Numbered from the stretch's first letter, positions 34,976-44,700 are shown. The stretch: DNA of 64,000 nt from Leadbetterella sp964563435 (GCA_964563435.1 CAZLXI010000010.1:57241-121240); one strand, 5' to 3'. Notes: generated by a model from the letters alone, not told the origin. Numbers and translations are program-made.

Positions 34976-36373
34976 GTGACATTAATTAAGTCGATATCCG
35001 GTATCAGAGGTACTATAGGAGGGAAAAGCGGAGAGGCACTTACCCCTTTGGACGTGGTGAAGTTTACAGCGGCATTTGCGGCGATGATTCTTGAGCGGTC
35101 AGCAGAGAACAGGAAAGTGGTAATAGGGCGTGATGCCCGGCCGTCGGGTAAGATGGTTTCTGACCTCGTGTGTGCCACTTTGAACGGAATGGGCATAGAT
35201 GTACTGGACCTGGGGCTGTCAACCACCCCTACGGTGGAAATGGCCGTTCCTATGGAAAATGCGGCTGGTGGGATCATCATCACCGCCAGTCATAATCCTG
35301 TGCAATGGAATGCGCTCAAGCTGCTGAATGAAAAAGGGGAATTTATTTCCGCGGCTGCAGGCGAGCAACTGCTCGCCTGCGCCGAAGCGGAAGATTTCCA
35401 TTTTGTGGAAGTGAAGCAGTTGGGAAAATATGAGCAGGATGAAACATATCTTGATAAACACATCGAAACGATCCTGGCGCTTTCTTCCGTGAATACGGAG
35501 GCTATCCGGAAGGCAGGCTTTAAGGTGGTGGTGGATGCCGTCAATTCTTCAGGGGGGATAGCCGTGCCGAAATTATTACGTGCCCTGGGTGTAGAGGAGA
35601 TCAAAGAGTTGAATTGTGAGCCTACAGGGCAATTCGCCCATAACCCGGAGCCGCTGCCCGAAAACCTGAGGGCCATTTCTTCCGAAATGCAGAAGGGCGA
35701 TTATGACCTGGGGATAGTGGTGGACCCGGATGTGGACCGGCTGGCGCTGATCTGCGAAGATGGTGAGCCTTTCGGCGAAGAATATACCCTGGTGGCGGTG
35801 GCAGACTATGTGCTGAGCATTAATAAAAAACAAAAGAATACCACCGTTTCCAACCTTTCTTCCTCCCTGGCCCTGAAGGATATTACCATTCACCACGGAG
35901 GTGAATATTTTTCTGCTGCCGTAGGCGAAGTGAATGTGGTGGAGAAAATGAAGGAAGTAAAAGCCATTATCGGTGGAGAGGGCAACGGCGGAATTATTTT
36001 CCCCGAGCTTCATTACGGACGCGATGCGCTGGTGGGGATCGCTCTGTTCCTGTCGCATCTGGCAAAATTCGATAAGCCGGTAGGGTTTCTTCGTAAGAAA
36101 TACCCTTCTTATTTTATTGCGAAAAAGAAGATAGAGCTCGAGCAGGGGATTGATGTGGATAAGATCCTGGAGAAGATCCGCGACAAGTATGTCAAATATG
36201 AAATTGATACGCGTGACGGAGTGAAGATTTATTTCGATAAGGAGTGGGTGCATTTGAGGAAGTCGAACACCGAACCCATTATCCGGATCTATGCCGAAAG
36301 CGAATTTGAAACCACGGCAGGTAATCTGGCCGATAAGATCATCAAGGATATCAAAGAATTAATGAAAGGTTAA
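34976..36373 (+). CDS. glmM: Phosphoglucosamine mutase
   Basis: The 465-aa alpha-D-phosphohexomutase interconverts glucosamine 6-phosphate and glucosamine 1-phosphate for UDP-GlcNAc and cell wall synthesis. Its phosphoserine is Ser105 in ITASHNP, the metal loop is DPDVDRL, the sugar loop GGEGNGGI and the phosphate loop RKSNTEPIIRIYAES. A phosphomannomutase role cannot be fully excluded, but the Bacteroidota GlmM style is clear. The start is GTG, chosen because it follows the promoter and gives the conserved start xLIKSISGIRGTIGG. Followed by its own terminator. Confidence 0.92.
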   Translation: MTLIKSISGIRGTIGGKSGEALTPLDVVKFTAAFAAMILERSAENRKVVIGRDARPSGKMVSDLVCATLNGMGIDVLDLGLSTTPTVEMAVPMENAAGGIIITASHNPVQWNALKLLNEKGEFISAAAGEQLLACAEAEDFHFVEVKQLGKYEQDETYLDKHIETILALSSVNTEAIRKAGFKVVVDAVNSSGGIAVPKLLRALGVEEIKELNCEPTGQFAHNPEPLPENLRAISSEMQKGDYDLGIVVDPDVDRLALICEDGEPFGEEYTLVAVADYVLSINKKQKNTTVSNLSSSLALKDITIHHGGEYFSAAVGEVNVVEKMKEVKAIIGGEGNGGIIFPELHYGRDALVGIALFLSHLAKFDKPVGFLRKKYPSYFIAKKKIELEQGIDVDKILEKIRDKYVKYEIDTRDGVKIYFDKEWVHLRKSNTEPIIRIYAESEFETTAGNLADKIIKDIKELMKG

Positions 36374-36399
36374 ATGACTTACCGGACCGTTTTTATTTA

Positions 36400-36433
36400 A
36401 AGGTGGGATACGGAATCCCGCCTTATTCTTTTT
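36400..36433 (+). terminator. Rho-independent terminator of glmM
   Basis: AAGGTGGGAT (36400-36409) pairs with ATCCCGCCTT (36415-36424) with one G-T pair and a 5-nt loop, followed by ATTCTTTTT. Confidence 0.85.
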
Positions 36434-36492
36434 AAAACAGGGAGGTATTGCATTTGGAGGGAAGTCTCCTGAATTCTATAACAGACAAAGCT

Positions 36493-37461
36493 ATGACAGA
36501 ACCGCTGGTAAGTGTGCATTTGCTGACGTATAACCATGCAAAATTCATCCGGCAGTCGATAGAAAGTGTGATTGCCCAAAAGACCACTTTTCCGTTCGAG
36601 ATCATTATCGGCGATGACTGTTCCACAGACGGCACTTCGGCCATTGCAGACGAATACGCCGCCCGCTACCCGGCGCTGGTGCGGGTCGTGCGTGGTGAAA
36701 AAAACGGGGGACCTCAGCCCAATTCCATCCGGATCCTGGAGAACTGCCGGGGCAAATATATGGCGGCCCTGGAAGGCGATGACTATTGGATTGACCCTTA
36801 TAAGCTGCAGAAGCAGGCTGATTTTATGGAGGCTAATCCTGAATTTTCGATTTGTTTTACCAATACGAGGGTTGAATTTTTTGACGGTGAGGGCGAGTCT
36901 TACCTGCTGAATGCGGGGCTGGTTAAGGACGTTTTCGAGCTCAAAGACCTCATCGGGGAAAAGGAGATCTGGTTTATGGGTACGGCCACACTCTTTTATA
37001 CCCTGCGCTCGATCTTCCCGGTACAGCCCTGGTTTTCCAAAACCAAGAGCGGGGATATCCCGATGATCATGCTGGCCGCCCGCTACGGAAAGATCAAATT
37101 TCTGCCCGATGTGACCGCTGCCTACCGCCGCCATGCTGCCGGCGCCAGCAATACCGACCATAAGGATGATGCCGTTTTCCTGGAAAACCGGATCATGATG
37201 TATACGAACCTGAACCACGATACCGGATATCGCTTTAATTCCCTGTTCAGACGAAACCTGGGCGGCTGGTATTACCTGCTCCTGAATTCAAGGCAACTGA
37301 AGGATAAATACTTCAAAAGGCTTAAAACAGCGTTTCAGTACATAGTGCTCATGTACCCGGATATCCCCCATCTGAAAGAGGTGGTGCGGGACCATCTCGT
37401 TCCGGTGTGGGTGATGGATGTTTCGAGGTGGGTGCGGTGGAAGCTGGGATGGATAAAGTAG
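36493..37461 (+). CDS. Family 2 glycosyltransferase
   Basis: From the ATG at 36493 (MTEPLVSVHLLTYNHAKFI) the 322-aa protein shows a GT-A fold: VSVHLLTYN strand, nucleotide-binding IIIGDDCSTDGTS at about 38-50, and the DxD-like ALEGDDYW at about 95-102. It lacks membrane segments, so it is cytoplasmic or peripheral. It would transfer a sugar from a nucleotide donor to a polysaccharide or protein-linked glycan. An in-frame ATG at 36448 would add 15 unconserved residues and overlaps sequence following the glmM terminator. It stands alone. Confidence 0.9.
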   Translation: MTEPLVSVHLLTYNHAKFIRQSIESVIAQKTTFPFEIIIGDDCSTDGTSAIADEYAARYPALVRVVRGEKNGGPQPNSIRILENCRGKYMAALEGDDYWIDPYKLQKQADFMEANPEFSICFTNTRVEFFDGEGESYLLNAGLVKDVFELKDLIGEKEIWFMGTATLFYTLRSIFPVQPWFSKTKSGDIPMIMLAARYGKIKFLPDVTAAYRRHAAGASNTDHKDDAVFLENRIMMYTNLNHDTGYRFNSLFRRNLGGWYYLLLNSRQLKDKYFKRLKTAFQYIVLMYPDIPHLKEVVRDHLVPVWVMDVSRWVRWKLGWIK

Positions 37462-37545
37462 TGGTTCCGGGTGGATCATTCCGGGTGCATAGACGTAAAA
37501 TTTTGCGCCTTTTTTGTTTACTTTTAATGCATTAAATGAAACAAT

Positions 37546-40335
37546 ATGAAAAAAGTTTATGGATTACTGCTATTACTGATTGTTTGTGTGCCCGGAAAGG
37601 CGCAGCTAAAGATCGATTATGAAACATTTAAGCTGGATAACGGGCTGACCGTTATTTTTCATGTGGACCGGTCGGATCCGGTAGTGTCGGTCAACCTGAC
37701 AGCCCACGTGGGTTCTGCCCGGGAAAAAGAAGGCCGGACGGGCTTTGCCCATCTCTTCGAGCACCTGCTGTTCCTGGAGTCCGAAAACCTGGGGAAAGGC
37801 GGGCTGGACAAGCTCTCGGCCCGTATAGGAGGTTCGGGGGCCAATGGCTCTACCTCACGTGACCGGACCAATTATCTTCAGACCGTGCCGTCTGACGCCC
37901 TGGAAAAGATGCTTTGGGCGGAGGCGGATAAGCTGGGCTGGTTTATTAACACGGTGACCGGGCCTGTGCTGGCGAAAGAAAAGCAGGTGGTTAAGAATGA
38001 AAAGCGGCAGGGGGTGGATAATGCACCGTACGGACACACCCAATATGTGATCGACAAGGCCCTTTACCCGGCGGGCCACCCGTATAACTGGCAGGTGATC
38101 GGTTCGCTGGAAGACCTCGACAGGGCCACCCTCGGTGATGTGAAGGAGTTTTTCAGGCGCTGGTATGTACCTAATAATGTGACCCTGGTGGTAGCCGGTG
38201 ATTTTGATACCCGGCAGGTACGGGAATGGGTGCACCGGTATTTTGATGAGATCAAACCCGGGCCGGAGATCCCCCGCCTGGAAAAGCAGCCCGGTGTGGT
38301 GAAAGAGACCATAAAGCTTTATCACGAGGATAATTTCGCACGGCTGCCGGAGCTTACGTATGTATGGCCTGCAGTGGAGTCCTATCATCCGGATTCATAT
38401 GCGTTGCAAATGCTGGCTTCTTACCTCACCGAAGGGAAACGGGCGCCTTTTTACCGGGTGCTGGTAGAAAATAAGAAGCTGACTTCCGCGGTGAATGCCT
38501 ATAACTACAGCAGTGAGCTGGCCGGGCAGTTGAATCTGTCGGTACGGGCATTTGCCGGTAAAGATCTGGATGAGGTGGCGGTGGCCATTCAAGAGGCATT
38601 CGCACTTTTTGAAAAGGAGGGAATGGCTGAAAAGGACCTGAACCGGATAAAGGCAGGGCAGGAACGGCGGTTTTACAATTCACTTTCCAGTGTGCTGGGA
38701 AAAGGAGCCACACTGGCCCAATACAGCCTGCTTACCGGCGATCCTGGTTTTGCGGAGAAAGATATTCAGTACATGCTGGCCGTTACCGCACAGGATGTTC
38801 AGCGGGTTTATGAGAAATACATTAAGGGTAAAAATTATGTAGCTACGAGCTTCGTGCCCAGGGGCGCTCCTCAGCTGGCTTTGGAAGGGTCTGTAAAAGC
38901 CGATGTGGTAGAAGAGAAAATTGTGGAAGGGGCTGAGGAGACATTTGATGCTTCAGTTCAGGCTGCTTATGAAAAGACACCTTCCGTTATTGACCGCGAC
39001 CGGGAGCCTCCGTATGGCAGGGCGCCGGATGTAAAAGTACCGGTGATCTGGGAGCAAACGCTGGACAAAGGAGGGAGGGTTTACGGAATACAGAATAATG
39101 AAGTGCCCCTGGTACAGCTGAATATCCGGATAGACGGCGGGCAATTGCTGGAAGATAAGCCGGGAGCCGCTAATCTGACCGCGCGGATGCTGATGATGGG
39201 TACAAAAAATAAAACGCCTGAACAACTGGAAGAGGCTATTCAGCAGTTGGGTTCCCAGATCAATGTTTTTCCTTCAAAGGAAGCCATTGCCGTATCGGTA
39301 AGTAGCCTGGCCCGGAATTATGAGGCCACGTTGGAGCTGGTTCGCGAGATTCTCCTGGAACCCCGGTGGGATGAGAAGGAGCTGGAGCTGCTGAGAAATG
39401 CGGTGGTCAGCCAGATTCGCCAGCAGGAAGCCAATCCGAACAGCATAGCCAATAACCGGTTTGCGGAACTATTGTATGGTAAGGGGCATATTTATGCACA
39501 GAATCTGCTGGGGACCACCGAATCGGTGAATTCGCTGAGTATGGAAGACCTGAAGTTATTTTACGGGAAGGCCCTGGCCCCGGCAGTAGCCCGGATCCAT
39601 GTGGTGGGTGCGCTGGATAAAAATAAGATAACGGCGCCCCTTAAGACGCTGGTTTCGGCCTGGCCGGCTAAAACCGTAAAAATCCCGGCCTTCACCACTC
39701 CGGCTGCCCGTCCGGCGGCCAGGGTCTGGTTTTATGACATTCCTGACGCGAAGCAATCCGTTCTGAAGATAGGTAACCTGGCGTTGAAGGCTACAGACAA
39801 AGATTTTTATCCGGCCACCGTGGCCAATTATATCCTGGGCGGAGGTGGCTTTGCCTCGCAGCTTACCCAGGAGCTTAGGGAAGCAAAAGGCTATACCTAT
39901 GGTGTACGTTCGGGCTTTGACGGCTCGGGATATACCGGAACGTTTGAGATCTCCAGCGGGGTGCGGTCCAATGTTACCCTGGAATCGCTGCAGTCCATTC
40001 GGGATATCCTCCGGAATTACGGTCCCGGTTTCACGAAAGAGGATCTGGAAACTACCCAGGGCTTCCTGATCAAAAGCCAGGCAAGAGCTTTTGAAACCGC
40101 CAATGCAAAGCTGACCATGCTGGAAAATATCAGCAGGTACGGATGGAAACCCACTTATGTCAAAGATCGTGAGCAGATTGTTAAAAATATGACGGTGGAA
40201 GAGATCCGGCGCCTGGCCGCCCGTTACCTGGATGCAGATAAGATGATCTGGCTGGTGGCGGGAGATGCTAACACCCAACTCGCCCGTTTGAAGGAGCTGG
40301 GGTTAGGGGAGGTACTGTTGATCAATGAAAAGTGA
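37546..40335 (+). CDS. Secreted M16 zinc peptidase, two-domain (pitrilysin-like)
   Basis: The 929-aa product has a signal peptide (MKKVYGLLLLLIVCVPGKAQ). The inverted zinc motif HLFEH is at residues 69-73, with the distal Glu in the KEKQVVKNEKRQG region. The second half (from about 495) repeats the fold without the motif, as in processing-peptidase-like fused M16 proteins, and contains the GGGGFASQLTQELREAKGYTYGV signature. It probably degrades peptides in the periplasm. It converges on the cupin gene with palindromic element copy 3 between them. Confidence 0.95.
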   Translation: MKKVYGLLLLLIVCVPGKAQLKIDYETFKLDNGLTVIFHVDRSDPVVSVNLTAHVGSAREKEGRTGFAHLFEHLLFLESENLGKGGLDKLSARIGGSGANGSTSRDRTNYLQTVPSDALEKMLWAEADKLGWFINTVTGPVLAKEKQVVKNEKRQGVDNAPYGHTQYVIDKALYPAGHPYNWQVIGSLEDLDRATLGDVKEFFRRWYVPNNVTLVVAGDFDTRQVREWVHRYFDEIKPGPEIPRLEKQPGVVKETIKLYHEDNFARLPELTYVWPAVESYHPDSYALQMLASYLTEGKRAPFYRVLVENKKLTSAVNAYNYSSELAGQLNLSVRAFAGKDLDEVAVAIQEAFALFEKEGMAEKDLNRIKAGQERRFYNSLSSVLGKGATLAQYSLLTGDPGFAEKDIQYMLAVTAQDVQRVYEKYIKGKNYVATSFVPRGAPQLALEGSVKADVVEEKIVEGAEETFDASVQAAYEKTPSVIDRDREPPYGRAPDVKVPVIWEQTLDKGGRVYGIQNNEVPLVQLNIRIDGGQLLEDKPGAANLTARMLMMGTKNKTPEQLEEAIQQLGSQINVFPSKEAIAVSVSSLARNYEATLELVREILLEPRWDEKELELLRNAVVSQIRQQEANPNSIANNRFAELLYGKGHIYAQNLLGTTESVNSLSMEDLKLFYGKALAPAVARIHVVGALDKNKITAPLKTLVSAWPAKTVKIPAFTTPAARPAARVWFYDIPDAKQSVLKIGNLALKATDKDFYPATVANYILGGGGFASQLTQELREAKGYTYGVRSGFDGSGYTGTFEISSGVRSNVTLESLQSIRDILRNYGPGFTKEDLETTQGFLIKSQARAFETANAKLTMLENISRYGWKPTYVKDREQIVKNMTVEEIRRLAARYLDADKMIWLVAGDANTQLARLKELGLGEVLLINEK

Positions 40336-40369
40336 GGCTGTAAAAGTATTGGTCGTTTATGGCTCGGGA

Positions 40370-40491
40370 AGCTGTTTAAAAGCAGGCAAAATGCAAGGCG
40401 TTGAGGATGAGGCCGAAGGAGCATACTAACGGTATGTGAATGAGGCCGAATTCCGAAAACAACGCAGCAGTTTGTCTGCTTTTAAATAGCT
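40370..40491. repeat. Palindromic intergenic element, copy 3
   Basis: A 122-bp element with 16-bp terminal inverted repeats, AGCTGTTTAAAAGCAG (40370-40385) and CTGCTTTTAAATAGCT (40476-40491), one mismatch. The interior (GCAAAATGCAAGGCGTTGAG, GCATACTAACGGTATGTG, CCGAATTCCG, AACGCAGCAGTTTGTC) matches copy 2 in reverse orientation. The right arm encodes the last three codons and TAA stop of the cupin gene (40482-40491). Confidence 0.88.
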
Positions 40492-41360
40492 TCTATCCCC
40501 AGGTTTTTATGGGTCTCGGAAATGGCCCTTTCATTTTTCTCATCCATCCATGCCTTGCCTTTGGTCTTCCGCATGAAATTATCAAAGTATCGCTGTATAA
40601 AGACGTTATAAACGGCCAGCGCCAGGAATTTCGGTTTTCTGGGAAGCGCCCTGAGGCTCATCGAAAAACCGGGCGTAACATATTTCATGTAATGCCAGTA
40701 ACCTTCTGGCATGTACAGCATTTCGCCATGATTCAGATCACAGATATAGCCCTGGGCATATTTCAATGCCGGGAATTTGTCGAAATCAGGATTATCAAAG
40801 TCAATGGCCTGATGCGAGATCAGGGCATGGGGTATTTTATACAGGTATTTGGTCTGCTCCGGGTGAAAGATGATGCATTGCTTCCGGCCATGGAAATGGA
40901 AATGAAGAATATCCGAATAGTCGATATCAAAGTGCATGAAGACCTTGGAATTCTCCGCGCCGAAGAAAAGCATGGGCAACTGTTTTACCAGGTTCAGGCC
41001 GATATCGGGCCAACGGAAATCTTCTTTCAGTTGGGGAACTTCCTTCATGATGTTGTACAGGAATATCCTGTAGGGGGAGGGGCCTTTTTCCATGATGTCG
41101 AGGTATTCAGACATTTTCATGTGGAGGTGCGGCTCATTGACCTTTTGTTCATGCGTAATAGGGCGACCGTCATAGAGGGGCACCATTTTATCACCGGCAA
41201 TTTCACGTATATAGTTCAGGTGCCATTTTTCCCAGGCAGGCCATTCTTCGGTAAGACGTTCTACCACTACCGGCTTCTGCGGGATAAAATAGTTCTGAAC
41301 AAAGTCATTTCGGGTTATACTTCTGACCCTTTCTATGGGTTTGAGATCGAGGTTGTTCAT
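40482..41360 (-). CDS. JmjC-like cupin (Cupin_8) oxygenase
   Basis: The 292-aa protein is a Fe(II)/2-oxoglutarate dioxygenase-like cupin of the FIH/JmjC group. The metal triad is visible as HFDIDYSD (HxD, about 146-148) and a later His in MPEGYWHYMKYV (about 227). RGLEEWPAWEKW-like text in the N-terminal third is typical of bacterial cupin_8 proteins. Protein or small-molecule hydroxylation is inferred. Its last three codons and stop lie inside the arm of palindromic element copy 3, so the natural C-terminus may have been altered by that element. Confidence 0.87.
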   Translation of the reverse strand: MNNLDLKPIERVRSITRNDFVQNYFIPQKPVVVERLTEEWPAWEKWHLNYIREIAGDKMVPLYDGRPITHEQKVNEPHLHMKMSEYLDIMEKGPSPYRIFLYNIMKEVPQLKEDFRWPDIGLNLVKQLPMLFFGAENSKVFMHFDIDYSDILHFHFHGRKQCIIFHPEQTKYLYKIPHALISHQAIDFDNPDFDKFPALKYAQGYICDLNHGEMLYMPEGYWHYMKYVTPGFSMSLRALPRKPKFLALAVYNVFIQRYFDNFMRKTKGKAWMDEKNERAISETHKNLGIEAI

Positions 41361-41440
41361 GGTAAAATCATTTGGTAAATTTCAGCGTATATTGGATTCG
41401 CTACAGAATGATTCTAAATACAGAATGCAAATGTAATTTC

Positions 41441-42106
41441 TTATTTTGTAACTTCATAACCTTTATATTTTCTTGTCCACTCGAGTGCACCGTAGGTGGC
41501 AATAAAACAGAAAGTCAGGTACAGCAGAGCGTACAGCCGGATGTCTTTATTGAAGTAAATAACACAGCTGATGATATCGATCAGGAGCCACATCCACCAG
41601 GTCTCCACTTTTTTATTCATCATCAGGAAAGTAGTGGCAATGCTGGCTACCAGTATGAATGAATCGATGTACGGGAATGCGCTGGGCAAATGAAAAAGCC
41701 GGGGGAAGATTTCGTGCAGGTTCCCCGCAAAATAACCGAACAGCAGGGTGACCACGGTCACTCCCGAAATAAACAGGAGGTAGCTACCGGTAGACAGGCG
41801 GGTGATCCGCAGTTCTTTATTTTGATTGGCATTCTCCGCTTTAGGGAATTTCCAGAGCCAGAATCCTATGATGTTGGTTACGAAAAAGAAAATCTGGAGA
41901 AACATGTCAGGATATAGCTGCGCCTGATAGAACATGATAAAGGCCAGGCTAACGTTGAAAAGCCCAATGATCCATGACCATACATTTTCTTTCGCCGACA
42001 GCCAGACGGCCAGCCCGCCGGTGAGTGTGGCCCAGAACTCCAGGTGGCTCATTTTATAACCGAAGACGGTAAAGAAGACATTTTTCAGACTAAAAAAATC
42101 AGCCAC
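41441..42106 (-). CDS. pnuC: PnuC-family nicotinamide riboside (or thiamine) transporter
   Basis: The 221-aa protein has about seven membrane segments with the PnuC hallmarks: WLSAKENVWSWIIGLFNVSL near residues 35-54, FWLWKF near 82-87 and WWMWLLIDIISCVIYF near 169-184. PnuC proteins move nicotinamide riboside by facilitated diffusion; some Bacteroidota members carry thiamine instead, and no TPP riboswitch is visible here. The GTG start at 42106 overlaps the end of the DUF2480 gene by 8 bp. A kinase able to trap nicotinamide riboside may be the one at 12235. Confidence 0.9.
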   Translation of the reverse strand: MADFFSLKNVFFTVFGYKMSHLEFWATLTGGLAVWLSAKENVWSWIIGLFNVSLAFIMFYQAQLYPDMFLQIFFFVTNIIGFWLWKFPKAENANQNKELRITRLSTGSYLLFISGVTVVTLLFGYFAGNLHEIFPRLFHLPSAFPYIDSFILVASIATTFLMMNKKVETWWMWLLIDIISCVIYFNKDIRLYALLYLTFCFIATYGALEWTRKYKGYEVTK

Positions 42107-42620
42107 GGTTCAGGGTTTTTTGTTTGTACAGGGGAACCGTGCTGCAGGGTTCGCCGAACATGAGGCTTTTGACCAGGGGTCTCAGTCTGCGGGTGAGCTC
42201 TACATACACATAGGGGGGGATCTGTTGATCGCTGCACCCTTTCACCACTACGCGGGCGTCGCGGTATTGTTCCCAGTCGAAAGTGTTCATCGTTTCTTCA
42301 AAAAGCTTCTTTTCCAGGTCTTCCAGGGTGCCGAAAACCACGGTATTGGCGTAAGGTTCGAGGTGAACAGCCAGCAACATATAGGCCCATAGGGGAACGA
42401 TAGCCTCTTCACTGCATGTGACGGCCACGTTTTTCCCGGCATAATGCGACCAGTCGTGCTCTTTAAGAAAGGCCCTGAAGTCTTTTTCTTTGAGAATAAG
42501 CCCCATGAAAAGGTTATCTTTGATATCGTAAATCACCCGTTCTCCTGAAGGATAATGTTCCTCCATGTCCAGGGTAATCAGTCCGCTCAGCGCTACTTTA
42601 TTAATGATTTGATCTTCCAC
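42099..42620 (-). CDS. DUF2480 family protein
   Basis: The ~173-aa soluble protein belongs to a Bacteroidota family of unknown function. Conserved stretches are NKVALSGLITLDMEEHYPSGERVIYDIKDNLFMGLILKEKDFR, AVTCSEEAIVPLWAYMLL and VVVKGCSDQQIPPYVYVEL, with two Cys-Ser pairs. The GTG at 42620 (VEDQIINKVALSG) is the likely start; the longer TTG frame to 42644 is not conserved. It overlaps pnuC by 8 bp at its 3' end. Confidence 0.82.
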   Translation of the reverse strand: MEDQIINKVALSGLITLDMEEHYPSGERVIYDIKDNLFMGLILKEKDFRAFLKEHDWSHYAGKNVAVTCSEEAIVPLWAYMLLAVHLEPYANTVVFGTLEDLEKKLFEETMNTFDWEQYRDARVVVKGCSDQQIPPYVYVELTRRLRPLVKSLMFGEPCSTVPLYKQKTLNRG

Positions 42621-42682
42621 TACGTGTCTTTTGAGATATAACAAAAACGCACGGGTGAAGGTTTAAAAACGGGTCGGGGTTT

Positions 42683-43507
42683 TTATGGAATATCGCTGAG
42701 AGTAACCTGATGAGATGCTAATCTGATGTGAAGCAAACGGAGAAAGATCCGGTAGTAAATAAATATCTGCTGGATGAGGAGCATGACGGTGATCTTGATA
42801 AGCGATGACATACCAATGACCTGATCCAGGAGGAGGTAAAGCCCCAGGCCCGCCAGGCCGGCCAGCAGCACGGAGATCAAAAACAGCAGAGGCCGGTAAG
42901 AGCGGGTCAGGATGCGCAGCGCTCCGACTAAGGCGTTGAAAACGCCCTTGGTGCTGACCAGGATCACCCGGGAGTAATCCCAGAGAAGGAACAGGAATCC
43001 CTGCGACAGCCCGAAGAAAATGACAGCAGGCACGTGGAGGAGGACGGCCGTCCGGTGGTCGGGTTCTTTAAAGATGGTCATCATCAGCAGGGAAGTGATC
43101 ACCGCGATGATGGTGCAGATCACAGCAAAAAGACCGATTATGGCTCCCAGTGCCACGGTGCGGCCCCAGAACCTTTTGCTATGGATGAGAAAGCGCTGAA
43201 AACGAAATTTATCATTGATAACGGCATCAATGAACCCGCCCGAAAAAAAAGTGCCGGCCAGGACAGCAATAGCCACCAGCACAAATACCCGGAAAATATA
43301 GGGAGTGAGTGCTTCGGAAAATACCCGCAGGGCATCCGTAAAGATCATGAAATCAAAGTCTTTTATCAGGAGGTTAAGCGCCAGGGTATGCCCCGTTTCC
43401 AGCAACAGGGTTTTATAGAAAGGGATGACTACCACAAGCGCTGAAAACAGCGAAAACAGGTACTGAAAGGTCACCACTTTTTTGTTTCTCCAGAGTGCTT
43501 TTATCAT
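42683..43507 (-). CDS. Polytopic membrane protein, function unknown
   Basis: The 274-aa protein has five to six hydrophobic segments (about 14-35, 72-95, 117-142, 157-176, 207-230, 236-255). A GGFIDAVINDKFRFQRFL segment between the second and third is the usual layout of a family of uncharacterised Bacteroidota membrane proteins, sometimes described as glycerophosphoryl-diester-phosphodiesterase membrane-domain-like. No catalytic motif is seen. Its ATG overlaps the MazG-like stop (ATGA), so it is co-translated with that gene. Confidence 0.75.
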   Translation of the reverse strand: MIKALWRNKKVVTFQYLFSLFSALVVVIPFYKTLLLETGHTLALNLLIKDFDFMIFTDALRVFSEALTPYIFRVFVLVAIAVLAGTFFSGGFIDAVINDKFRFQRFLIHSKRFWGRTVALGAIIGLFAVICTIIAVITSLLMMTIFKEPDHRTAVLLHVPAVIFFGLSQGFLFLLWDYSRVILVSTKGVFNALVGALRILTRSYRPLLFLISVLLAGLAGLGLYLLLDQVIGMSSLIKITVMLLIQQIFIYYRIFLRLLHIRLASHQVTLSDIP

Positions 43508-43830
43508 TGTAGTTTAGGGTTTTGACGATGCCGTTGTGCATCGCGGATGCTTTTCTTGTCCAGGTTTTTGAGAAAGGCTTCGGTGAGGTTTATACCGGTC
43601 TGGTTGGCCAGGCAGATCAGCACGAAAAGCACATCGGCCAGCTCATCGCCCAGGTCTTTGTCTTTATCGGAGGCTTTCTCGGACTGGTCTCCGTATCTTC
43701 GGGCCATGATCCGGGCCACTTCGCCTACTTCTTCCATAAGGATGGCGGTATTGGTGAGCTCGCTGAAGTAGCGTACACCGATGGTTCGTACCCATTCATC
43801 TACTATTTCCTGCGCTTTCTGAATTTCCAT
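43504..43830 (-). CDS. MazG-like nucleotide pyrophosphohydrolase
   Basis: The 108-aa protein is a single all-alpha MazG/RS21-C6-type domain. The metal-binding signature is ILMEEVGEVARIM (ExxE, about 31-43) followed by DLGDELADVLFVL (ExxD, about 60-72). Such enzymes hydrolyse non-canonical or damaged NTPs. It sits between ispE and the membrane protein in a minus-strand run and overlaps the latter by 4 bp. Confidence 0.92.
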   Translation of the reverse strand: MEIQKAQEIVDEWVRTIGVRYFSELTNTAILMEEVGEVARIMARRYGDQSEKASDKDKDLGDELADVLFVLICLANQTGINLTEAFLKNLDKKSIRDAQRHRQNPKLQ

Positions 43831-43896
43831 AGAATTATATTTTTAGTAGTGAGTGGGGAGTTCCGGGTGTAAGAGACACGTGGTACTGCGCCGGTG

Positions 43897-44700
43897 TTAA
43901 TTTAAGTAGTCTGACCAATATGTAAAATTAGGGAAAAGATGCTGAATGTCGACGGGCTGGTCCCAGATTCCGTATACAGTGGAGCCGCTGCCCGTCATGG
44001 ATGCGTACAGGGCACCGTGGGCGTACATGGTTTTTTTGATGGCGCCTATCAGCGGATGTCTCCTGATCAGCGGAGCTTCGAAGTCGTTTACCAGCAGGTC
44101 TTTCCATTCTGGTGCCGGCTTTCTGACGATTTCTTTCACGGAAATTTCCGGTTTTCGGGGCGTGATGCCGGCATAGGCTTCGGCCGTGGAAATATGGATG
44201 CCCGGATTGACCATAACCAGGTATTTTCCCTTCAGGCTGAGTGCTGTGGCTTCAAATTCGGTTCCTTTACCGTAACAGAAGGCCGGCTGGTTTTCAATAA
44301 AGAAGGGGCAGTCGCTGCCCAGTTTTTCCGCGTAGACCCTGAGCTGCTCATTGGTGAGACCCAGCGCCAGCACCCGGTTGATCAGCTTTAAAGTAAAGGC
44401 GCCGTTGGAAGAACCACCGCCGATGCCCGCGCCCATGGGCAGGATCTTATGCAGGTGAATTTTTACCTGATTTTCCTGAAGGGAAAGCAATTGCCAGGCT
44501 TTTATGATAAGATTCTGGTCGATTTCACCGGGGATAGATAGTCCTGATGTGGTGAAGGAGAACGTCTCTGACGGCAGCACTTCGAGGATGTCGGCCCATT
44601 TTACGGGATAGAATACCGATTCAATGTTATGATAGCCGTCCGGCCGCTTTTCAACGATGTTGAGACCCAGGTTGATTTTGGCGTTCGAAAAACCGAGCAT
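43897..44700 (-). CDS. ispE: 4-diphosphocytidyl-2-C-methyl-D-erythritol kinase
   Basis: The 267-aa GHMP kinase phosphorylates CDP-ME in the non-mevalonate isoprenoid pathway. It has the N-terminal NAKINLGLNIVEKRPDGYHNIESVF and the ATP loop PMGAGIGGGSSNGA at about 88-101. The C-terminal MTGSGSTVYGIW completes the substrate site. Length is usual. It is the first gene of a minus-strand run continuing with the MazG-like gene, and diverges from rpsJ. Confidence 0.97.
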   Translation of the reverse strand: MLGFSNAKINLGLNIVEKRPDGYHNIESVFYPVKWADILEVLPSETFSFTTSGLSIPGEIDQNLIIKAWQLLSLQENQVKIHLHKILPMGAGIGGGSSNGAFTLKLINRVLALGLTNEQLRVYAEKLGSDCPFFIENQPAFCYGKGTEFEATALSLKGKYLVMVNPGIHISTAEAYAGITPRKPEISVKEIVRKPAPEWKDLLVNDFEAPLIRRHPLIGAIKKTMYAHGALYASMTGSGSTVYGIWDQPVDIQHLFPNFTYWSDYLN

